Shown: piece by piece, positions 41,961 through 47,561 of the stretch
Layout: every line of letters starts with the position of its first letter
How positions within the stretch are numbered: position 1 is the first letter of the stretch
Assembly (NCBI GenBank): GCA_022703625.1
Contig: JAKLDH010000006.1
Span: 1-47,561, forward strand
Source: Cyanobacteriota bacterium
GTDB taxonomy: Bacteria; Cyanobacteriota; Vampirovibrionia; Gastranaerophilales; UBA9971
Reading direction: 5' to 3'
DNA length: 47,561 bases
The notes under the pieces: model-generated
Told to the model about the DNA's origin: nothing
Seen by the model: the letters and a program-made list of their open reading frames with translations, nothing else
Database searches by the model: none
Position numbers and translations under genes: made by a program

Positions 41961-42262
41961 ACCCTTTATTCTCCTCTCCCGAAAATTAATACCTTATTCA
42001 CCTCTGTAAGTTTATAAAAACAATCAACAGGGCTTTATTGCTACCTAAAGAGTATATAGTTTCTATACCAATCCAAATAAGTTTTCGTTATACCACTTTG
42101 CGGTAATAATTTCGAATTTATACTATAAACGAATTGTGGTATTGCGAAGCGGGAGTGTTTTTTCTGGAAAATCCGGCTTTGCCGGTTTTAAAGATTTATA
42201 AAAACTGCTTTTTTCATTTGTCGATTTCTTTCAATGATTGGCATAAGAAATTTTTTGTAAAA
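41961..42262. repeat. Gap holding MITE-like repeat copy 1 and a short hairpin
   Basis: The 302-bp gap contains the diverged repeat copy 42063-42246 (right boundary ATTGGCATAA, left CTATACCAAT). It also holds a hairpin CCGGC-TTT-GCCGG flanked by A and T runs (42168-42189), which could end transcription of the secretion operon whose last gene stops at 42263. ORFs crossing this region have no homology I recognise. Confidence 0.5.
42063..42246. mobile_element. MITE-like repeat, copy 1
   Basis: A short non-coding element with imperfect terminal inverted repeats (CTATACCAAT and ATTGGCATAA). It shares a 27-bp identical block (42064-42090) and other similar patches with the element at 47195-47420. 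It has no transposase. The internal part has another dyad, TACCAC...GTGGTA. Confidence 0.5.
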
Positions 42263-43603
42263 TTATCTAACGCTTATTCCTTCTTGATAATATTTAATAA
42301 GCGGATATATGAAGAATTCGATAATGCGGCGTTTTCCGGTTTTAATTTCCGCAACTAAAGACATGCCGGGCTCAATCGCTTTTTCTTCTCCGTCAACTTT
42401 TAAAAACTTCTGCAAAGGCTCAATTTTTACTTCATATACCAGACCCATTTCTTCATCCTCAATGCTATCTCTGCCAACAACAATTACTTTTCCGTCAATG
42501 ATCCCGTATTTTTGAAAACTGAACGTATCAATCTTTACAGAAACAGGCATGTCTTTTTCGACAAACCCTATGTCCTTGTTAAGCACTTTGGCGGAAACAA
42601 CAAGCGGTTCGTTTTCCGGAACTATAGAAATAAGCTCCTGAGCAGGTTTTACAACCCCGCCTATGGTGTTCATTATTATTTTATTTACATATCCGTTTAC
42701 CGGAGATTTTATTGCCTGTTTTTTGTTAACAAATTCCCGCTGTTTAAAACTTGCGTCAAGATCGGTTATTTTTTTCTGCGTTTCGGTAAGTTGTTCGAGA
42801 AGATTATTTTTAAATCTCGAGGTAATATAAGAAATTTCCTGTTGGGTCTGCTTTTTTTGAATTTTTAATTCTTCTATTTTATGTTCAAGTTCCATTTTTT
42901 TTGCTGTATAAGAATGATTGTCGTTAACAGAATCTTCATAGTTGCTTTTTGGTATAATATCAAGCACTTTTTCCAGACGTTGCTGTTTGTCGAGCCCGCT
43001 ATCCAGAATTTCTGACGTTTTCTCGCGCTGTACCTGAAGACTTTGCATTTGTTCTTTAATTAAATTAAAATTCTCTTTTTTCGTTGAAAGCTCGTCATTA
43101 TGATTTTGTATGGCAGACCTGTAAATGCTTTGCTGCATTTCTATTTCTATCGGAGAATATTTGGTTGAATCCGGCATAAAAGGCTTACCCGCAATCATGC
43201 TCTTGATTCTTTCTTCTTCCAGCCTTAAAGTGGTAAGGTTTTTGCCTACAGCTTCTGCGGCGGATTCGGTAATTGAGGGGTCAATTTCCATTAAAATCTC
43301 GCCTTGTTTTACATAATCGCCTTCCTGAACTTTAAGCGCGTTTATTACGCCGCTGTCAATGGATTGGATAATTTTAACCTGCCCGGTCGGAATAATTTTC
43401 CCTCTTGCGGTGATTACAATGTCTATTTCGCCAAAAATCAGCCAGAAAACAGTAAAAACCATTGCCCCGATAATTATCCAAAACATGCTTCTGCCAAGAG
43501 GACTAACAGGCTCATCAACGATTTCAACAAGCAACGGCTTAAATTCGTGGCTGTCGTCATCTCTTTTAAATAATTTTTTTATTATATTTTTTATTTTTTG
43601 CAT
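42263..43603 (-). CDS. hlyD: HlyD-family type I secretion membrane fusion protein
   Basis: 446 residues. A short cytoplasmic N-terminus, one membrane helix (MFWIIIGAMVFTVFWLIF), then a lipoyl-type segment (GQVKIIQSIDSGVINALKVQ, EGDYVKQGEILMEIDP), a long coiled coil (residues about 130-290) and a C-terminal beta-barrel domain with VNKIIMNTIGGVVKPAQELI and GMSLVAEIKTGKRRIIEFF. It links the ABC protein in the inner membrane to TolC. It is the third gene of the operon tolC-hlyB-hlyD, 18 bp after the hlyB stop. Confidence 0.93.
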   Translation of the reverse strand: MQKIKNIIKKLFKRDDDSHEFKPLLVEIVDEPVSPLGRSMFWIIIGAMVFTVFWLIFGEIDIVITARGKIIPTGQVKIIQSIDSGVINALKVQEGDYVKQGEILMEIDPSITESAAEAVGKNLTTLRLEEERIKSMIAGKPFMPDSTKYSPIEIEMQQSIYRSAIQNHNDELSTKKENFNLIKEQMQSLQVQREKTSEILDSGLDKQQRLEKVLDIIPKSNYEDSVNDNHSYTAKKMELEHKIEELKIQKKQTQQEISYITSRFKNNLLEQLTETQKKITDLDASFKQREFVNKKQAIKSPVNGYVNKIIMNTIGGVVKPAQELISIVPENEPLVVSAKVLNKDIGFVEKDMPVSVKIDTFSFQKYGIIDGKVIVVGRDSIEDEEMGLVYEVKIEPLQKFLKVDGEEKAIEPGMSLVAEIKTGKRRIIEFFIYPLIKYYQEGISVR

Positions 43604-43621
43604 GAAATGTATTTCTCCGTC

Positions 43622-45787
43622 TTATTTGCAATTAGCAAGCATTTCCTGCTGCTGATGCATTTTGAAATAAAACCCTTTTTTCTCAATGAGTTCATCATGT
43701 GAACCGATTTCCACTATTTCTCCTTTTTCAAACACGACTATCATATCGCATGACCTTATTGTAGAAAGCCTGTGAGCAATCACAACCATTGTTCTGCCCT
43801 GTTTAATAGTATTAATGTTAGATTGAATAATTCTTTCAGACTCATAATCCAGCGCAGAAGTTGCTTCGTCGAACACAAGAATTCTTGGATTGGTAATTAT
43901 TGCCCTTGCAATTGCAATACGCTGACATTGTCCGCCGGAAAGCGTTGAGCCTCTTTCTCCGACAATTGTTTCATATCCATCCGGAAATTGAGAAATAAAC
44001 TCGTGCGCTCCTGCCATTTGAGCGGCTCTGATGATTGTTTCCGTGGAAGCGTCAGGGCGAGCCATTGAAATATTTTCTTTAATTGTGCCTGAAAACAGGT
44101 AGTTTTCCTGCAAAACAACGCCTATACTATATCTAAGCCAGATTGGATTTATATTTCTTATGTCAACATTGTCAATATAAATTGTGCCTTCTGTAGGGAT
44201 GTATAGTCTTTGTATAAGCTTTGCGATCGTGCTTTTGCCGCTGCCGCTCCTGCCTACAAGCCCAACGCTCATCCCTGATTTTACATGCAGATTGATGTTT
44301 TTCAGAACCATTGGAGCTGAAACTCCATATTTAAAGCTTAAACCCTCTATTCTAATATCCCCTTTAACCTCAGGCAAGGTTATTGCTTTTGAAGTTTGGA
44401 CTTCTACCGGTGAATTAAGGATATCAGCTATTTTGTCAACGCCTATAAGAACTTGTTGAAACTCGTTCCATAAACCAACAAGCCTTAAAATCGGTCCGGT
44501 AAATTGATTAGCAAACATTTGAAAAGCAATCAACTGACCTATTGTCAATTTTCCCTCTATAACCAGTTGCACTCCAAAAAACAAAATTGATATTGTCATT
44601 CCCCTGTTAATTGTCGTTGACAACGCCCCCGTAAAATTAGACAAAACCCCCATGCTGAAATTGGAAGTTACATATTTGGCAAGATTATCTTCCCATTTTT
44701 TCTGCATACTTCCTTCTATCGCAAGGGATTTTACTGTTTGAACTCCTGTTATAGACTCCACAAGGTAGGATTGAGAATTTGCGCCCATTTGAAATTTTTT
44801 CTCGAGCCGATCTCTAAGCTCCGGCGTGATGAGCAAATATATAATCGCAATGGTTAAAACAAATCCCAGCACTACAAACGTCAACATTTTGCTGTATAAA
44901 AACATTACGGCAACAAAAACAAACGAAAAGAACAAATCAACGGTAACTGAAATTGATTTTGTGGTGATAAAATTTCTTATGCCGTCAAGTTCACGGATTC
45001 TTGCGACGATATTACCGACTTTTCTTGATTCAAAATAGCTAAAAGGCAAAGCAAACAGGTGATTAAATATTTTTGCTCCCAATTTTGAGTCAAGTTTGCT
45101 GGCTGTATGAAGAAAAATATATTTTCTTACAATGTTTAAAGCAAATTCAAAGATAATTAAAGCCAAAAAGGCTACTGTTAAAACATATAAAGTGGACAAG
45201 CTTCTGTGAACAATGACTTTATCAAGAATTACCTGCGTAAAAAGCGGCGTAACAAGAGCAAACAGTTGAATTACAAAAGAACCGATCAATACCTCAACGA
45301 TAACCTGTTTAAATTTTAAAATCTCGACAAAAAACCATTTAAAGCCGAATTTAACATGTTCATCTATAAATTTATGATTCATTACAATAAATTTGCCTGA
45401 AGACATTTCTTCAAACTGTTCAAAAGTAAATTCCTGCGTTTGATTAGACTGTTTAGGCAATAAAACAAAAAGTTTTTGCTTTTCCTCAAAATATTTTAAA
45501 ACCAAGCCGTAAGTTCCGTCTTTCAGCGCAAACATTGCAGGAAGAGGATATTTTTGTATTTTTTCCAGCGGCATTTCTTTTATTTTTGCTTTAAAACCAC
45601 GATCTTTAGCGATTTTTATTAATTCTTCCGGCGTAGGCTCTTGTTGCACGGCATATTCTCTTGCGATGCTGATTGTATCAACGTTCATCCTGTTAAATTT
45701 GGCGAGCGCGTCAAAACAGATCAGCCCTGTAATTAGATTTTTTTCTTTTATTGCGTTTATTTCCTGAGTATTATTTAATTCCTGCAT
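43622..45787 (-). CDS. hlyB: HlyB-type ABC transporter with degenerate C39-like domain
   Basis: 721 residues from the ATG at 45787; a longer frame to 45826 lacks a ribosome site. Residues 1-140 are a C39-like domain in which the expected catalytic Cys (position of ITGLICFDAL) and His (DGTYGLVLKY) are lost, so it should recognise but not cleave substrate, as in HlyB. A six-helix transmembrane region follows, then the ATPase: GRSGSGKST (Walker A), LSGGQCQRIAIARA (signature) and VFDEATSALD (Walker B). It powers export. The single Cys in the signature (GGQCQ) is unusual but not disabling. Confidence 0.92.
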   Translation of the reverse strand: MQELNNTQEINAIKEKNLITGLICFDALAKFNRMNVDTISIAREYAVQQEPTPEELIKIAKDRGFKAKIKEMPLEKIQKYPLPAMFALKDGTYGLVLKYFEEKQKLFVLLPKQSNQTQEFTFEQFEEMSSGKFIVMNHKFIDEHVKFGFKWFFVEILKFKQVIVEVLIGSFVIQLFALVTPLFTQVILDKVIVHRSLSTLYVLTVAFLALIIFEFALNIVRKYIFLHTASKLDSKLGAKIFNHLFALPFSYFESRKVGNIVARIRELDGIRNFITTKSISVTVDLFFSFVFVAVMFLYSKMLTFVVLGFVLTIAIIYLLITPELRDRLEKKFQMGANSQSYLVESITGVQTVKSLAIEGSMQKKWEDNLAKYVTSNFSMGVLSNFTGALSTTINRGMTISILFFGVQLVIEGKLTIGQLIAFQMFANQFTGPILRLVGLWNEFQQVLIGVDKIADILNSPVEVQTSKAITLPEVKGDIRIEGLSFKYGVSAPMVLKNINLHVKSGMSVGLVGRSGSGKSTIAKLIQRLYIPTEGTIYIDNVDIRNINPIWLRYSIGVVLQENYLFSGTIKENISMARPDASTETIIRAAQMAGAHEFISQFPDGYETIVGERGSTLSGGQCQRIAIARAIITNPRILVFDEATSALDYESERIIQSNINTIKQGRTMVVIAHRLSTIRSCDMIVVFEKGEIVEIGSHDELIEKKGFYFKMHQQQEMLANCK

Positions 45788-45788
45788 T

Positions 45789-47114
45789 TTATATTCTTTC
45801 CAAACAGTTGTCTTCAAATATATCAAGTTTTATACTAGCCGAAACGTATTTTATATAGCTTAATTCGGTTTCCAGTTTTTGTTTAACAAAGTCAGCTTCG
45901 GTGCTAAGGTATTCCTCTTTGCCTATAAGCTGTTCCTGGTCAAGTCTTTTTATCATATCAAATTTTTCCCGGAAAAGTCCTAATGTTTTTTGTTGTATTT
46001 CATATTCGGTTCTGTAGCCTTGCCATTCGGACTTTATGCTGTTATATTGAGCCATTAATTCATGCAAAACGTGTTGTTTTTCGCATTCAATTTTTTCCAG
46101 TTCAAGTTTCATGCGTTTTCTTTGCGCCATATTTTTAAACCCGTCAAAAAGCGGCATATTAATTGAAAAACCGGCGCCGAAACTGCTTTGCGTTAAATCG
46201 CTCACCGCTTTAAACATTCCTGTACGGTCTGAACCATAGAAGTAATAATCAGAGTAAACGGACACTTTAGGCAATACTTCACGCCTTTTGATAGACAATT
46301 CACGGGCTTTATTGGTTAAATCGACCTGATAAATTTTATTTTCGGGAGTATAATCCAAAATTAACGCATGCGCCTCGTCAGTGTTTGCGGCGTCAACAAA
46401 AAAACCGCCAAAATCATCCGGCTCAAAGGAATTTGCGTCGTATTCCTCATAAGTAAAACCCGATAATTTATCAAGAGCTTGTTTCATTCTGATATTGGCG
46501 AGTTTAATGCGGTCTTCCGCTCTTGCGATATTGACCGCTTCGTCCATAACATTAAGCTTTGAGCTTTGTCCGGCGACGAACAAACGTTCTTTTGTTGTAA
46601 AAAGCTCTTCATATAAAGCGATAAGTACTGTATAACACTGTTTTTCTTTATAGGCGCTGATTATTTCAGAATACAGACCAATTATTTGTTCCGAGAGTTC
46701 ACGACGCATTCTTTTATAAATTGCGGCTTCTTTTTCAATGTCAGATTTTGACATGGCGTATTTTTTGCCTCTAACTCCGAAATCGAAGAGGTTATACTGC
46801 GCTCTGAATCTTAAAACATTTTTATATAGCGTATTTGAGCTAATCAAAGTATCGCCGACAATTTGATTTTGTCCGGTTTCGTCTTTTAAGTTTTTTGTAT
46901 ACTGGTTGTCATAAACGACGCTTAGCGTTGGAAAATATTCAGAGCGGACTTCTTTGGAAATTTGCGCTCTGAGTTTTATGTTGTAATCAGCCGCTTTAAG
47001 CTGAAAAGAATTATTTACAGACTGATCGAGTATATCGTTAAAATTATATTTTTTGGCGTAAGCGGAGGCATTAAATACCAAAATTACAGCCAAAGCCAAA
47101 ATTATTTTTAACAC
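45789..47114 (-). CDS. tolC: TolC-like outer membrane efflux protein
   Basis: 441 residues from a GTG start; a GAGGAG ribosome site is 12 nt upstream. A Sec signal peptide (MLKIILALAVILVFNASAYA) is followed by the repeated helix-strand arrangement of the TolC family (two similar halves, second starting around VYSDYYFYGSDRTG). It forms the outer membrane channel of the type I system. It is the first gene of the operon; hlyB starts just after it. No lipobox is present. Confidence 0.88.
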   Translation of the reverse strand: MLKIILALAVILVFNASAYAKKYNFNDILDQSVNNSFQLKAADYNIKLRAQISKEVRSEYFPTLSVVYDNQYTKNLKDETGQNQIVGDTLISSNTLYKNVLRFRAQYNLFDFGVRGKKYAMSKSDIEKEAAIYKRMRRELSEQIIGLYSEIISAYKEKQCYTVLIALYEELFTTKERLFVAGQSSKLNVMDEAVNIARAEDRIKLANIRMKQALDKLSGFTYEEYDANSFEPDDFGGFFVDAANTDEAHALILDYTPENKIYQVDLTNKARELSIKRREVLPKVSVYSDYYFYGSDRTGMFKAVSDLTQSSFGAGFSINMPLFDGFKNMAQRKRMKLELEKIECEKQHVLHELMAQYNSIKSEWQGYRTEYEIQQKTLGLFREKFDMIKRLDQEQLIGKEEYLSTEADFVKQKLETELSYIKYVSASIKLDIFEDNCLERI

Positions 47115-47194
47115 GCTTATATATATCTCCTCGCCGAATTTATGTTTATATATTAAATTAAATTAATTTAATATACAATAATTTGAAAAATTTG
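47115..47194 (-). promoter_or_regulatory. Promoter region of the secretion operon with AT-rich dyad
   Basis: Upstream of tolC, TATTAAATT (47151-47159) and AATTTAATA (47165-47173) make a perfect 9-bp dyad with a 5-nt loop. It could be an operator or a DNA bend; no -35/-10 pair is clear in this AT-rich stretch. Confidence 0.35.
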
Positions 47195-47420
47195 TTTTAT
47201 ACCAATCCAAATAAGTTTTCGTTAATTTGTTAAAAAGCTAATATCTACTGCCCGCGCCTCCCTACAGGCGGCGCGGGCAGAGTAAGGGTATTGCGGGTGT
47301 TTTGTAGCACAAGCGGGTGTTTTAACTCATTCATGCGCCGAAGGCAAAACACCCGCAAATTAAGGATTTACAAAAATCACCTTTTTTATTTGCCGATTTA
47401 TTTTATTAATTGGTATAAAA
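47195..47420. mobile_element. MITE-like repeat, copy 2
   Basis: 226 bp with perfect 12-bp terminal inverted repeats (TTTTATACCAAT at 47195-47206 and ATTGGTATAAAA at 47409-47420). Inside are an 11-bp GC stem (CTGCCCGCGCC 47248-47258 with GGCGCGGGCAG 47270-47280) and the direct copies GCGGGTGTTTT at 47293-47303 and 47313-47323, which can both pair with AAAACACCCGC at 47346-47356. It has no coding capacity. The left 27 bp are identical to copy 1. Confidence 0.6.
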
Positions 47421-47441
47421 TCACTATACCTGCAAAATTTA

Positions 47442-47476
47442 AAAGGGGCTGTCCCAAAAGAATGGACAGCTCCTTT
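47442..47476. repeat. IS1182-like terminal hairpin
   Basis: AAAGGGGCTGTCC (47442-47454) is followed after 9 nt by GGACAGCTCCTTT (47464-47476), a 13-bp stem with one G-T wobble. GGGGCTGTCCCAAAAG is similar to IS1182-family left ends, consistent with the transposase start 57 bp downstream. Confidence 0.5.
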
Positions 47477-47532
47477 AAATTTTGGTAAAATAATTATACT
47501 GAAAGCATTGTAAACAGGGGAGCTAAGCCGGC

Positions 47533-47561
47533 ATGAACAAGAAAGTTGTTTTTAAATACTA
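47533..47561 (+). CDS. Start of an IS1182-like transposase (partial)
   Basis: Only MNKKVVFKY is in the window. A GGGGAG lies about ten bases upstream. Several IS1182-family transposases start with a ...VFKxYxxNQ motif, and an IS1182-like terminal repeat precedes it. Assigned from the combination of the two; the fragment alone is not diagnostic. Confidence 0.45.

Noticed and set aside
42134-42358. A + strand ORF of 74 residues beginning in repeat copy 1
   Set aside because: It crosses the repeat and the antisense 3' end of hlyD and has low-complexity composition; no support as a gene.
47291-47488. A 65-residue + strand ORF in repeat copy 2
   Set aside because: It spans inverted repeats of the MITE-like element and runs into the IS1182-like end, so it is an accident of the repeat.
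1-47561. CRISPR array, tRNA or rRNA genes
   Set aside because: No regularly spaced direct repeats and no tRNA-like cloverleaf with a T-loop consensus noticed by eye; not reported.

Overview
The window is AT-rich DNA from a Gram-negative-type bacterium, since it carries a TolC/HlyD/HlyB type I secretion operon. Host assignment is weak. The HspR-like MerR regulator, the EF-hand protein beside a type I exporter and the low GC would suit an uncultured gut lineage such as Vampirovibrionia/Gastranaerophilales (Melainabacteria), but nothing here proves it. Both edges fall inside insertion sequences: an IS630-type transposase 3' end at 2-121, and an IS1182-like end with a transposase start at 47442-47561. 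This is what a contig broken at repeats looks like.

Region 1 (about 114-28913) is phage late DNA. It holds a Mu-like head module: terminase, portal, F-like and G-like proteins on the + strand (9876-16325), and protease/scaffold, capsid and connector genes on the - strand (5812-9529). A P2/Mu contractile tail follows (sheath, tube, E/E' chaperone, tape measure, U, X, and D truncated by the IS630 copy). On the other side of the + strand block lies a second, lambda-like non-contractile tail module on the - strand (terminator, tube, H-like, M-like, L-like, J-like, fibres), then an amidase and a patatin-like lipase. Compared with Mu, the gp27-gp31 block is inverted. Inverting about 9.8-16.33 kb would put every late gene on one strand in near-canonical Mu order. 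Two DNA methyltransferases are interleaved with the head genes.

Inside the lambda-like tail module, between the tube and H-like genes where the G/GT chaperones would normally sit, is a cargo block (24126-27924). It encodes a membrane-anchored WG-repeat/TonB-C protein, an M15-type peptidoglycan peptidase and two very AT-rich multi-spanning membrane proteins. The M15 protein and the H-like protein share a Gly-rich linker and a roughly 110-135 residue module but differ completely at their N-termini. This looks like a duplicated anchor carrying swappable N-terminal domains.

Region 2 (29.4-36.5 kb) has an XRE regulator with a perfect palindrome upstream, a B12-binding radical SAM protein, a MerR regulator, a small one-helix membrane protein, an orphan sigma-70 region-4 protein and a 1248-residue SWIM/SNF2 helicase. 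Region 3 (36.5-40.9 kb) is a type II-short CBASS anti-phage operon: CD-NTase, E2-like protein with a C-terminal CPCGSGK motif, and Cap5 HNH-SAVED nuclease. It is divergent from a CapH/CapP-type pair (XRE repressor plus HExxH peptidase), and two tandem dyad operators lie between them. A decayed AlbA_2-type gene follows. Region 4 (41.4-47.1 kb) is an EF-hand protein and the type I secretion operon, bracketed by two diverged copies of a MITE-like repeat.
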